From Datnioides undecimradiatus (Eukaryota > Chordata > Actinopteri > Lobotiformes > Datnioididae): a DNA stretch of 64,000 nt. The notes under the pieces are model-generated. The model was given only the letters and a program-made list of their open reading frames with translations, had not been told where the DNA came from and made no database searches. The stretch is taken from NCBI GenBank assembly GCA_008933995.1, contig WARS01000064.1:62001-126000 (forward strand), written 5' to 3'. The translations under genes were made by a program, and so were the position numbers. This document shows, in pieces, positions 23,734-37,183 of this stretch (within the stretch, counting starts at the first letter, position 1; each line of letters opens with the position of its first letter).

Positions 23734-24945
23734 GTGGGTCAAATTAAAACATTTACTCAATTTCGGGGATGTATGTGATAATACACAAATTAACTAACTC
23801 CTGTGCAGAGGATTAACACGTTAAAGCTATTTAAATCAGTGTAATTCGTGGGTTTACAGCCCAGGTACGAGTTTATTTACGCCATTTTGCCGAGAATTAT
23901 CTAATTGTTTGCTGCGTTTGTTAAGCCTATAACTGGCCACGTTTAATTATAATTTTAATTATTGTAATAACAGTCAGAAATTATTATTTTAATGCTCTCT
24001 TTAAAGTTGAATCATTTACAGGGCTAATTGTTCAGATTTTGTCTCTTTACTTGTAATTTTACATTAATTGAAACGCTAATAGCGTCCTATAACCTATCAA
24101 AGTTATATTAGACCTGGGAGCAGGGCAGTGTATCTAGTCCTAATACAGCTTGAATTGTGGCTATGTAAGCAGCCAGTAGTGTCACTTTCTGTGAAACCAG
24201 CTAACTCAGCTCAGTTTGACTTGTCAAACTGTCAGGCAGTCTCACTGTGTGACAGGAGGCTTTTGTCTCCACCCACCCACCGCAGCCTTGTTTCACCACA
24301 AACACACTCAAAGGCCGAGCAGTACACCTGTCTCCTGTTCGGGCTCAATAGCTGAACTGCAGCTTGCTGATCAAGGTCAATATTTGAAGATTTGCTTTGA
24401 GTGGAGCAACTATCCATCATGCTGTGTTCAATGTTCATGTTATACTTTGCCGGGTTACAGCTTACACATAATTGTAACATTTAAACATAAATAATTTCCA
24501 GGTGATCACAAGCATAGTGTTGTAACATTATTCATTTTGTTTTCTTTTTAATTTTTGTATTTTAATTTTTGGGCCACTAGTATCCTTTTATATCAGTGGG
24601 GCTGGTATGGAAGCTCCATGCTTTGCTAATAACAACAGAAATATGAAGTACTGATATGAAGTATTGATAACTGTCAAGTCAAAAAGCTGGTATTGAAAAG
24701 CTGCTCAGGTTATTATTCTTGCTTACTCTTTAATAAGATTCCGCTTCCTATGGCAGTTTTAGTCAGTTTTATATAGAAATGCTTGTATTGTGATCACTCA
24801 AAGGACAGCTGCTGTCTTGTGGAAGAAAACTGATGAAATGGTATTGATAATTAACATAACATGCAAGTCATTTTTTTCATGTTTAGGCAAAATCACTTAT
24901 TGTGTTGCCCCCCCACAGCTGGGTGAGTTCCATTTGCCTTTCAAT

Positions 24946-27900
24946 ATGCCGAGCAACAAACACAACCGCCCGTCCTACCAGCCAGGTGGTAGCAAAAAGT
25001 AAGTTGACCTATGTTTACACCACACACAGAAATATATTTGATATACATTGATTATGTTGCTATACAGTCAAACAACAAGAGGCACTCTAACTCAAAATGG
25101 AAAAGTTCTCATTATCAATGAAACATGTACTATAAGTTGTCTGAGCAACTTAGCCATGTCCAGTGTCACTGGCACTGCATGGTCCTCTCTATATCAGCAT
25201 TTATGGTGAGTGTTTACCGTGCTGTATGCTGTATGTGAAATGCAGCATCATGTTGTCATCATGTTGTGTTACAGCACACACTGACCGTGGCTCTTCTGTC
25301 CTCCTCTGTTACAGCCATAGCAGCAGACACAGGCACAGTGAGCTCATGTCCAATCCAGCTTTTTCCTACTACCCAGGAGAGAAGATGCTCCACTTCTATC
25401 GCTGGACTTCACCACCGGGTGTGATGAAGATCTTGAGCATCATCATCATAATTATGTGTGTTGCTGTGTTTGCCTGCGTGGCCTCTACACTGGCCTGGGA
25501 CTACGATATGAGCCTCATGGGTCTGGGGGGTGGAGCTGGCTTGATGCCGGGTTATGGTGGCTCATACGGCGGCACATATGGCGGCTCTTATGGCAGCAGT
25601 TATGGCGGCTCGTATGGAGGGGGCATTGGCAGTGGCACCTATGGCGGCTACGGCGGGTACGGCGGGTACGGTTATGAAGGAATGCAAATGGACCCCAAAG
25701 CTGGAAAAAGCTTTATCATCGCCATTGCTGCCATCACCTTCATCGCAGTGCTTGTCATATTCGTGTTGGTTGTTTCAAGGCAAAATTCTGCACGCTCCCC
25801 AAAGTTCTACCTGGCAACCATTATCATCTGTGCCATCTTGGCATTTCTGATGCTCATTGCCACAATTGTGTACCTGGTAGCAGTGAATCCAACAGCCCAG
25901 TCCACGGGGTCCATGTACTACAGCCAGATCCGCCAGCTGTGTGCTCAGTACCAGAACCAGAACCAGGCCCAGGGAATCTTCCTCAACCAGTACCTGTACC
26001 ATTATTGTGTCGTGGAGCCCCAAGAGGTGTGGTATACGCTACTTATTTGGGAGACTGTGGTGGTGTTTGGGTTCAATGGTCCAGAATGTATATACTGTGC
26101 ATCTCTTTTACAAGTAATCCAGCAATGAATCAAGTAATTACTACGCACATATATCATAGATTATTCAGTTTTAGCCATATAATTAACAGTAATTTTCCCT
26201 CGACAGCTAAAAACCACTATGAAAACAATACTTTTGCCTCAAGATCTGATCAAAACATTTAAATTGAAATGAGTAATGCCAGGGGTAGCAAACACAAAAT
26301 TGTTCTTATAGTTTTTGCTGTATATGAATTTGAAAGGCATAGTTATTGGAGCTAAAACTAAAATGCTGCTCATAAGATGAAGGCGTTGCTCTCTGTATTC
26401 AGTCATTGTGCGTGTGCCTGTGGTGCTGGTGCTCGTTTTTGTTCAGTGATGACAACAAGGGGAAAAATCACCTGTTACCATTATTTTGCTTTTTCAAAAT
26501 GTGTATGCAGACTGAACATGAGATTAAATGATCTGTCCACATGGATGGATTTTTGCACTGCAGCTCATCATGTGGTTTTGCTCTGCCATTGTTGTCCATT
26601 TATCAAACTATTGTTGTTTTACTGTAATGTTTTTAATGTTTCACACAAAAATGGTCTTGGCAGAGTTTTGTGATGTCATAGAGAAAGTGTAGGTAACATG
26701 ATGTTACTGCTGAGTTTTTACATCTAAATTTGATGCTGCGAGCTCCTTAAACCAACTTCTGTTGTTTGTGGGTAGTGGCAGAAGAGTCTTTATCATTTAA
26801 AGGTCTGATTCCTGTGTTTGCTCCCACCTCCAGACCTTACTATCCATGTTAGTGGATGTAATTTCAGCCTACTGATGCTGTCCTGTGGTTCCTGCAGGCA
26901 ATAGCCATTGTCCTGGGCTTCCTGGTGTTTGTTGCCCTCATCATCCTACTGGTGTTTGCAGTCAAGACTCGCTCCAGTATCAGGCGCTGGGGTCGGGATC
27001 GCATTCTCTGGGAGGAAGTGAAGGTCATCAATGATGGACTACACAACAGTGTTGGGGAATGGGTGAGTGTTTTTCTGTGATTTAAATTTGATTGACATGG
27101 ATGATTAAGAGCAAAAGGCTTGATAAACAAAATACACCTTTACGAGGTGTAATCAAAATGTTTTTATTTGTTCCTAATAGCCTGTTTGTAATGGCCTGGT
27201 TAGTATATCACCAGAGGGACCAGAGCTCCATTTCTTATGTGAAGACTTACACTTGAAAGTCTGCGATTCTACCTGTGAACGTTTGTGCGTTGTTAACAAC
27301 CTCAATAATTAGCAGAGAGCAATCAAAGATAGAGAGAAGGTTCTGTGTCAGATAAGCAGAGTTCTCTGGTTTGTAGTGCACCATGAATGGGCTGCTTGAG
27401 AGAGGAAATTTGATGCACAATTGTGCAGTCAACAGTTAATGTCTCAAGGCCCTACTCAGTCCCCCCATGACAATAATTGAAAAAACACTGGCCGTGCAGC
27501 TAAGCATCGTTCCAAACCCTGCTACATTACTTTAAATTCCACTATAGAGATCGCTATAGTTGCCAAAGATACCAAAGGGATCAGCTGTGGTGTAATGTGA
27601 GTGAAGTGATGCTCACAATATGTAAAACATTTTCTTATGACTGGATGGTTAAACCATAAAAACATGTAATCTTGGTTTCCACTCAGTATTGACTCCACAG
27701 ATTAATTCATTTAAACAACCTTAAAGCTACTTAAGGGGAAATAATATAGGAAAAGTGGCTGTTGAGAGGTAAACCTATCTTTCTAACTATCTTTCTGTCA
27801 CCATCTCTCTGTCTAGCTGTTTGTCTATAGTGTGGTGAAAATGTAATTACGAAACTGTTTGTTCAGCCAGGGATCCTTGGAAAAAGGCAGGACAATAACT

Positions 27901-27956
27901 GTTCAACTGTTGTTTCCAGGAAAACTAGCTACAGAGTCTGTTACGGTGCATTCTTA

Positions 27957-28001
<45 letters not shown>

Positions 28002-31000
28002 TAAAGCGGGGATGGTTTCATTTGTAGTTTCTGGGTGTGGTATGTTAAGCCACACCAGGTTGCTTGCTTGATGTGCTGTGATGTCAGGATGATGTGTTCT
28101 AAAAATACAATAAACTCATCTAACAACTATAACGCACAGTTGAAACAACACTGACTGTGTTGATGTTCAGAAGATGTTTGACTTGATGTTCAAAAGATGT
28201 TTGATATGACATAGCACGCGTTCTGAGGACAGTTTTCAAGTAAAAGTGTTTTTCTTAAATGTACAGACATATCAGCCCGGGTTTCATTCGAGGCCTGTGA
28301 ACTTTCCCGGTAATGCATTCATGCCAGACAATCAGCAGTAGTTCTGGCTGAGAAACGTTGTGTAAAGCTTCCTGTTGATGGTAGTGATGGTATCGGCAGT
28401 ATTCAGGCATGCAGGGAGAAGCGGAGGAACCGGTTGGTCCTGGTGAACGCCGCTTAAAACCAGAGTGTCTATCATATGGAGAAAGCAGGTTACTAAAGTG
28501 TAAACTAGGACAGGTATGAGAGGTTAGACAGAAACCAAAGGCAAGTGAAATGGAGAAAATTGATGTAAAATGAATGTAAGACTGATGTGTTTATCATTTA
28601 TTAATTATATAACAAATGAGAAAGGAAAGATAATAACTTCTACTGCCACAGGAGACATTATACAAACAACCCGCTTCTCTTTTAAAGTGATCTTTGTGAA
28701 ATTTGTAAAGTTTCCTCTTTAAGAATTTTAAGAAGGTTTACTTTTATATTCAGGGACATAGAAATAGAAATTTGACTGAGTTACATGTTTCCTGTCTGCT
28801 GAAAAATGCCTGACCTCGTCTCTTGCTCCAGGTGAATAATGTGTCTGGTGACCCAGAGGTGCTGGTGAATGACCATAATAAAAAAGTTGGAGGGTCCAGA
28901 GACTATCTGGACCAGCTGGACCACAACAAGCCTCTCTACCTGCCAGGGTAAGCTGTGCATCATACGGTCCATCTCACAAAGGCCTGTCTGTTTTTAAGAC
29001 TTTGCTCAGTTTGAAATGAGTGTTATTGGCTCACACAGCCTTTGTTAGTCTCAGATACAGAGCTGAGTTATAAAAGAAGTTGCTGGCCTCGTATATTGTC
29101 TGGCAGCCCTTAAGTGAGTCCACATGTAAGGATACCATGACTGGTCCACAGAGACACTAGCAGCCCCTTGAGGCTCTGTTCACTAATTACATTCCATAAA
29201 GCAAATATGTTGGAAGGAAAGAAAATAGAGTAAAGTTTGAGTTTTTAATTATTTTTATTATTATTGATTAATTTCCTCAAACCTGCACCATTGCAATCTC
29301 TAAGTGTCTGTGGTTGAGACAGAGGAAAGGAAATAAACTGACTTACCTTTGGAGAATCTTAAATTATGGTAAGGTAGACTGAACTGAATTTGTTGTCAAT
29401 ACAAGAAAACCTATGTCTCATAAAACTAGTCATACAAAATTCATTTTCCCCCAAAATGATTGTTTTGTGATTTTTGTTCAACTTTACTAAATTGAGATTG
29501 TTTGCCCTTTGGCCATTGGGTAATGTTAGCAGCTGCTTGGTCTGATGCTGACTGGTGTTGTGTTTTTAAAAACTGCATTAGTTTAGTCGAATTACAATTT
29601 TAAATACAGCATGAACAATCAGTGCCATGCACGTACAGAGATCTTTATGTGCACGCTTGTGCACTATATTGTTAACACCTTTATATATGTGGGATGGGCA
29701 GATTCCACTTATTAATGTGTGTAGCTGTGTGAGTCTGAACACTTTAGTTGTGGTGGTGCAAAGTAGGGATGTCCCGATCAGGTTTTTTGGCCCTCCGATC
29801 CGAGTCCGATCATTTGATTTTGAGTATCTGCCGATACCGAGTCCCGATCCGATACTTACATAATACATAAAAAAGAATAAAGAAGAGCGAAGAAACAGAT
29901 CCGGGATGTTCCTTTTTTATTATTTATTTCACCTTATTTTAAGAGTCAACAATTCAACTTTTAATATTCAGCACCTCAATTTAAAATACCCGGCAGGTGC
30001 CGTATCAGGTTTGTTGTGTTAAAGGTAGCCCTTTCCTTTCCACCCCTTGCAATCCCAAGTTTACATATCTCACACTTTGCTATGGCAATGTTGTTGTCAT
30101 CGACTTTATAGTATTTCCAGACCGCAGACATACTCGCCAAACATTATAGCCTACTCCTCTTCTTATCTCCTCTCTGTACTCGCGCTTTGCGCTTCGAGCT
30201 GCCTGCTTCCGTGCAGGCATTTAACCAATAGCGTGTCTGCATCAAAGTGATGTCATGCCGCACGCGTTGATGTTTCTGTGTGGAGTCTCACTCTGTGCCA
30301 CCGCATAACTTTAGATTTCATCTAGGATATGTTAAAAAAGATAATAAGAATATATATACATATATATCCGATCCTGATCGGGAGGTAACGTCCGATTCCG
30401 ATCGAGTCCGAAACCACGTGATCGGGGCCGATTTCCGATCACGTGATCGGATCGGGACCTCCCTAGTGCAAAGTGATAGTAATAAAAACCAAATATTAAA
30501 TAGAATATTACAGTGAGAAATGTGCATTAATGTGATACTTCACTTTAAATGTGATCTGTGCTGGAGAATTAGTGGATGTTGTCTACGAGTTAGTCTTGGT
30601 TAGCATGTTAAAAAGGTTCCTGGTTAGGAGCTAATACAAAAACGTGAAAATCAATTACTCTCTTTGCAGAGACTCTGAGATCAGCAGTTCTGTGGGAGGC
30701 TTAAAGCCCAGGCTGAAGGACTATGACACTGGTGCGGAGTCTGGAGATGACCTGGAGGACGAGGACTTCAGCGTGTGAGTGAATATGAAGGCATCTGATA
30801 GCTAATGCCAGTAGTCAGTGCTAGCCAATAGTAATGATTATGAGGAAGAAACAGTCTGTTGTTTTCATCTTGCGCGTGCACGACTCAAAGAGAAAAGCAG
30901 AAGTTTCTCCTGAGCGGTCCACAGTCTCCTGCCATGTTGTATTTAGCCACAGCACACCTGTTAAGCTAATAGGGAACAATATGGGACATTTAATCAGCCA

Positions 31001-31879
31001 TCAGCTTTTTCTGTCTCCATCTGTTGTTATTATATCAGCCATTAAAAATACCCTGTTATCTATTATCACCTCTCTTGATCTTGATCTCCGTTTCATTCTC
31101 TTATCATCTGCAGTATGTTTCCTTCGATTGTGGATGAGCAAGAGCGTCTGAGCTACAAACGAGAATTTGACCGGGACCACCATGAGTACAAGACTCTGCA
31201 GGCTGAGCTGGACAGCATAAACCAGGACCTGGCTGATGTTGGCAGAGAGCTGGACCGACACCCTGAGGGCAGCCCACAGTTCCTGGTGAGTGTGGTACTA
31301 TCGATTTATGGTCTGGGTCTTAATGGTGTGAATAGATAAAGATGAGAAAGTGGTCAGGTGATGACAACATGGGCAGGAAAATGTTATGGTGGGCATTTAC
31401 ATTCAGCTTTGGACAACGTTTCCCTTAATGTTAAAGCAACAGTTAAGTATAAGTGACATAAAAGCCACACGCCTCTCAGTGTGGGGGAGATAGAATGTTT
31501 TTCTGTCCAACAAACTGGGTCATTGTTGGCAAAAACGAAGAAAGCTTAGCCTAATAAATGTGTGTGAAGCCGTAATGGTGCTTTTCTGTGAGTAGTGACT
31601 TCAGATCATTAACCGTTATTGTTGTAATCCCAGGATGCCATGGATGAGTTCAGCAGGCTGAAGAATCTCAAGAAGGTCAGGCAGAAACAGTCATTTCCAG
31701 CAGTATTGTTCATTTCAGTGAAATAATTATTGTGTGCATGAAATCAAATTGTTCGTTTTTTGTCATTCTGTCCTCTGCAGTCTCCAGACTATGAGATAAA
31801 GAAGAAAAGGTGTAAATATCTCAGGGCCAAACTCTCACACATCAAGAAGAAGATCAGTGAATATGACCGTCGACCCTGA
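24946..31879 (+). CDS. ocln: Occludin
   Basis: Eight coding exons join in frame to 487 residues: 24946-24998, 25315-26026, 26898-27062, 28832-28947, 30670-30774, 31114-31285, 31634-31675 and 31781-31879. The acceptor at 24918 and ATG at 24946 give the start. LHFYRWTSPPGVMKIL leads into membrane segment 1 (about 53-78). A long glycine/tyrosine-rich first extracellular loop (about 79-145) follows, then segments 2 (149-172), 3 (183-207) and 4 (256-278). The second loop holds NPTAQSTGS and QYLYHYCVVEPQE, both family signatures. The C-terminus (about 385-487) is the ELL coiled coil ending KLSHIKKKISEYDRRP. Family knowledge: it is a tight-junction membrane protein whose tail binds ZO-1. It stands directly after its relative marveld2 on the same strand. 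Confidence 0.97.
27961..27998. repeat. (GT)n microsatellite in ocln intron
   Basis: Nineteen GT units in the intron between coding exons 3 and 4. Confidence 0.95.
29764..30465. mobile_element. Non-autonomous hAT-type element with 8-bp target duplication
   Basis: The ends are inverted: the left end reads TAGGGATGTCCCGATC and the right end, on the opposite strand, TAGGGAGGTCCCGATC. Copies of GATCGG-type subterminal motifs lie at both ends. The element is bounded by a perfect 8-base direct repeat GTGCAAAG (29756-29763 and 30466-30473), the duplication length of hAT transposons. At 702 bases it has no transposase frame, so it is a MITE-like element. It sits in the ocln intron between coding exons 4 and 5. 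Confidence 0.9.
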
Positions 31880-32748
31880 ACCTTCACACCTGCTCGTCTG
31901 AGCCCCCCGACAAACCTGCCATTTGCCACCCCACTGTGTTTCATCACAAACCTGTGAGAAACTCTGTGGGATACTATAGTAAAGCCTGCTGCTTCTATAG
32001 CACACTGTAAACCAATCAACTGAGAAGGCTGTTTTCCAGAAGAGAGTGATTGATGGAAATTAACTGTTTTTTTACTACCGTCTTTGATCAATTCTTTATC
32101 CTCCATGAGTTTTATGGAGCATTATTATATATGTATAAAATGAATTCATTTCTCTCCTGAAGTGCGACTCTAAGAGATGTGGCATGAGATGTTTTTGTTT
32201 CAGTACCAGTGACTTTTATGGAGCAACCGTTGTACATCTGTATAAGGTTTTTTAAAAACAGGTTTCACGTATAATGAAGAGGACACATGACTTTGCTTGA
32301 TATCACGGAGTCGCTTACCAGCCCTTGTAAATAATGTGTATTTCTAGTTTTTAGAAACCATTGAAATTGTTACACTTTTCTGTACTTTTTTTTAAATTGT
32401 TTTCTGTAAACGATAAACCTCTCTGCTCTTGTAATTGTAAATTCTTAATACAGACCTTTTTATATGGTGGATATTAGAAGGAAAGGCCCAAGTGTAACTA
32501 TTTGTTTAATGTCTGTTCCACTCCCTTTGGGTGTGCTGTTAACATTTATCATCTATCTTTTACTGCCGTGAAGAAAATGAACAATTCCTCCCTCTTTGTT
32601 AGTATGTTTTTATTCTGCAGAGTTCCCATTGATGGAAAAATTGCCTCATTCTCTGAACTGCTGAATGCAGCGTGTCTACTTTGGTGTGCAATCACATGGT
32701 TAAATCCACTTATATGCGTTTTGGAGAAACAAAGGACGTAAAGCTCTC

Positions 32749-32754
32749 AATAAA
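32749..32754 (+). terminator. ocln: ocln polyadenylation signal
   Basis: AATAAA about 870 bases after the occludin stop codon, followed by a GT-rich stretch. The part 31880-32775 is read as 3' untranslated region. Confidence 0.6.
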
Positions 32755-32775
32755 AAATGTTATTAAGAACTTGTG

Positions 32776-33678
32776 TTCCTGCGTTTCAATTCATATAGGT
32801 TCATGGTTCCACTGATGGGTGAAAATGAAGCCTGTCACGGTAACTGTGCTGCTTGTGGGAGGAGTTGTACTGGTAGGGGCAGTAACAGTAGTAGCAGTAG
32901 TAGTAGGTGTAGACTGGCGAGTAACTCAACGACGCGGACACACCTTTCTGCAGATCATGTTTCTCCCCGGAGTAAACACCCCGTTGCACCAGCTGGCGTT
33001 GCACTGAACTGGCACCGTAGGTACAACAGATTGTTAAATCTAGTATTTAGAAAGCTGTATAACACAACGGCGAGATATTAACCTCACTCTAAACAACGCT
33101 CCATAGCTTCGTTCACAGCACCGCCTTGAATTATTAAACCCTGCTAGCGCTTCTTGCTGTTAGCAAGCTAACTGTATGTGAAGGCAGGTTCCTCCATCTA
33201 ACAGAGCTCTGTTTGGATGTATCGAGATGCATTTAAAGCTGACGATTAACCAGAAGATGAGAAAATAACTCAGCTCAGACGATCAGCGTTAGCTTTTGTT
33301 CATCATGTTCATCATTTTTCAATATTCAGTGTTACCTGCTTTGACACAACGTCACGTCCAACTCCATTCAGATCACTGTGAACTGAATACTGCGTGTGTT
33401 AGTCCCTACATGGTGGATCACTGCCGTGTCCTCTCATTTTAATATCTGCTTTATATAAAGACACGTGCGTTGTAGTAACGATCAGCAATAAAGTCAGCTC
33501 ATTTGGTCGATTTAGATGAAATGACAGATATTGCTCTGCACAGTCTTTTAGGAATCATTGATGTCATCTGACAGTCTTTGGCACAATGATAATCATTTAT
33601 AATCTAGGTTTAGATGTGATGTGTGTAATGAGTTTGGCAGCCTCCTCACCTCAACTGTGTTTCCGTGTGAACCTTTAG
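32776..33678. other. ocln-gtf2h2 spacer with probable gtf2h2 promoter
   Basis: No coding exon recognised. 32860-33000 contains an imperfect TAG/GTA repeat next to CpG-bearing sequence and may belong to the gtf2h2 promoter or a non-coding exon. The acceptor-like site at 33678 suggests that an untranslated first exon lies somewhere in this stretch, but I cannot fix its position. Confidence 0.35.
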
Positions 33679-33715
33679 CGATCAGCAATAGCTGAATCAC
33701 TGGCCAACAGGCGTG

Positions 33716-36700
33716 ATGGATGAAGAACCAGAGAGAGCCAAGCGCTGGGAAGGCGGCTATGAGAGGACATGGTGAGAGGGAGAACCTGTAGACAGAGGTG
33801 TTGAACATGTTGGAGTGTTTCCTGCATGTCTTTTGATGCAACATTGTGCAATGTGTGGACTCTCCTACAGGGAGGTGCTGAAGGAGGATGAATCTGGTTC
33901 ACTCAAAGCCACAGTGGAAGAAATCCTGTTCCAGTCCAAAAGGAAAAGGTGTGTGTGTGTGTGTCTGTGTCGCACAGGTTGTCTGACGCGTGAGACACAT
34001 GATTGATTTAATAATTCGTTTTTGTCATTAAGATTTCAAACACAGCACTTGAATTCTGTTTCCTAAGTGTGTGGATGTATGAGTGATGAACTTTCCATCA
34101 GTGCATGACTGGCTGTGAATGGATGAATGCAGACATATATTGCAGAGCCCTTTTTAGTGTTTAGTGGAAGACAGTCTATTCACCATTTACTTCCTCTCTG
34201 TTATGAAGTAATGTGAACTGTCGTCCTTGCTTGCTGCAGTATGTATATATCTTATATGTTGGCACTGGCCACTTTGGCTGTTGTTACTACATTAATCCAC
34301 CACATTGTTTCCCCCGTAGGGTGATAGAGAGCCATGGACAAGTGAGGCTGGGAATGGTGAGTGCTTCATTGTTCATCTGTATGGTCCTAACGCACACTTC
34401 AGACCAAAGATTTGTGCTGAGACAAATGAAAACATGGAGCTCCCTCCAGTGCTCCACTCGGCAATGTTGTGAAAACCTGCCAGTCTACACCAATGTATGG
34501 ATCTAGTATTGTTCGTAGCTCAGTTTACTAGCTGACTTTACTACGGGCTGATTCTCCCACAGTCTTGACAGGGGATCCTGACTGAAGGAGCGTTCAGCTG
34601 GTTCCACTCTGTAACTTCACCACTGGATGCTACTAAATCCTGCACGCTGTTCCTTTAAATATACATAGAGACCAAGATACCCAATGACACTTTAGCTTAA
34701 CATTGTATATAACTGTTTTCAAAGATTTGGGATCATGTCATCATCATCAGACACGTAACTGTTTTTTTATCTCTTGGTTTACAATAGAACTGCTAGTATA
34801 ACAATAAGGTCTTGAATAGCACAGCAGGAGATTGCTTGAAATGACTTTTGTGAATATGTACAAACTGCCCAGTTTTCAGGAACAATCACAATAAAGCAGT
34901 TACCCATTGTGTTCAGTCTTAAGAGTTGCACGGGGCTGAGTGTCTTTTGCTATTACTATCCTAATAACTATCCTGTTGAGAATGGATCTTTATGATAACA
35001 TCAGTATGTTACGTTCCCTGTTCCAGATGCGTCACCTTTATGTGGTGATCGACTGTTCGAGGAGTATGGATGACCAGGACCTGAAACCCAACCGCCTCAC
35101 CTCCACTCTAAAGGTACAGCATGCAGCTCCAGACCTGTCGCACTGCACACCAGCGGCCATACGGTGTGATCGGCTGTATCATCTCCTTTCTCCTCTCCTC
35201 CCCAGCTGATGGAAGCGTTTGTCGATGAGTACTTTGACCAGAACCCGATAAGTCAGGTATGTTTGTACTCCCATGTGATCTGTGCGTGTTTTACACTGAA
35301 TCCCTTCAGGTATCGTCTAAACACAGCAGGTTCAGATGAGTCTCCTGGGGAAAAAGTCTACACCATTGTTTTTCAAGTACCTGTGAACTGTGCAGCTCTG
35401 GACCTTGTTGCTACTGGCTGTAGAAATAGATGTGACAGCAAAGTTTAAGCGTAGCTGTGGGCTGGACCTTCAGCAAGCCGTCAGAGGCTGTTACGTCACA
35501 AAACACCACATCTCATGTGTTCTCAGGTGGGCATTATCACCACGAAGAATAAGAGGGCAGAGAAGCTGACTGACCTGGCAGGTGAGGATCACAGAAGCTG
35601 CTGATGTTAGAGCCCAGTCGTGTGTCTCTGTCTTTTATAGCAGCAGCGGCGCTGTCCAGAGACAGCCATGTTGTTTTAGCACCTGTGTCATCTGCTCAGA
35701 CCTGTTATCCTGTTCAGCTTTAGTGTAATCTGTCGCTCTGCCTCCCCAGGGAATCCAAAGAAGCACATTGCAGCTCTGAAGAAAGCAGTGGATACTGTGT
35801 GTGTAGGAGAGCCGTCCCTGTACAACTCTCTCAGCCTGGCCATACAGACCCTCAAGTAGGCACTGCAGGGTTCAGGTACTTGGTGGGTTTCTGTGATATT
35901 GCTGAAAGTCACTCAGCTGGTGCCTGTGTTTGTTCGAAGGCACATGCCCGGACACACGAGCCGAGAGATCCTGATCATCCTCAGCAGCCTCACCACATGT
36001 GACCCAGCCAACATCTACGAGCTGATCAAGGTGAGGGGTGCACAGGGTGCACAGCTGCCCATCCATTCAGCTGCTTTTCAACTCAGTGTAACTGTCTGCT
36101 CCTCCTCCGTCAGACACTGAAGTCCCTGAAGGTGCGGGTGTCAGTCATCGGCCTGTCAGCAGAGGTCCGGGTGTGTACGGTGTTGACCAGGGAGACAGGA
36201 GGAACGTACCACGTTATCCTGGATGAGAGTCACTTCAAAGAGCTGCTAATGCTTCATGTCAAACCTCCTCCAGCCAGTTCTGCATCCGAATGCTCTTTAA
36301 TACGCATGGGTCAGTAAACAAAGGGTCATGTCTCCACCTGCTCTTCTGTTTCCAAACTAACTGGAGACATAAACATCATCTGTTACCGACTGTTTGCTCA
36401 CCTGATGCAGATGACATATTAGTATCATATCAGCATCGGCATACATGTTTCCAATATGTAAACAGGTTTTTTGTCATTGTGTAATGCAGGAAAAATGCAT
36501 GTGGTAACATTGTGATGTCACTACATCAAGTTATCTAGAATGTTAGACTGAAATATATTCTGTAACAAGGGTATTTGTTTAAGAGAAGCCTCCTTGGTCA
36601 TATCAGTGTAAACCCGCCGCACAGTTCATATAGAAAAGGTTTAGTTTTATTCCAAAATTCACTTCTTTAGTTGCCAAACTGATGAACAGTTTCCCTCTTA

Positions 36701-37107
36701 AATCAGTACTGGTCTCAGAAATCCCATCATGGTCAGCCCTTTGCAGAAGTTTGTTTTGTTTTCTCCTTCTTACCTGCTCAGGTTTTCCTCAGCACACCAT
36801 TGCCTCTCCCAATGACCAGGATGCCAAGCCTTCGTTCAGCATGTCGTAAGTAGAAAACTGTGTGTTTTGGAGCAGCCGCTGTGAACTCACATGACCTTGC
36901 TTTATGGTGTGTTGCTCGTGTTGTGTGTGTCTCCAAGTCATCTGGACAGCAGCAGTGGTCCAGGTCTGTCTCTGGGAGGATACTTCTGTCCACAGTGCCA
37001 CGCCAAGTACACAGAGCTTCCTGTGGAGTGTAAAGTCTGTGGTAAGTCTGTGTGTATCTTTGCTCTGTTTGGAGTACTGCGTGTTCAAACCAATAGAGCT
37101 TTGACTG

Positions 37108-37183
<76 letters not shown>

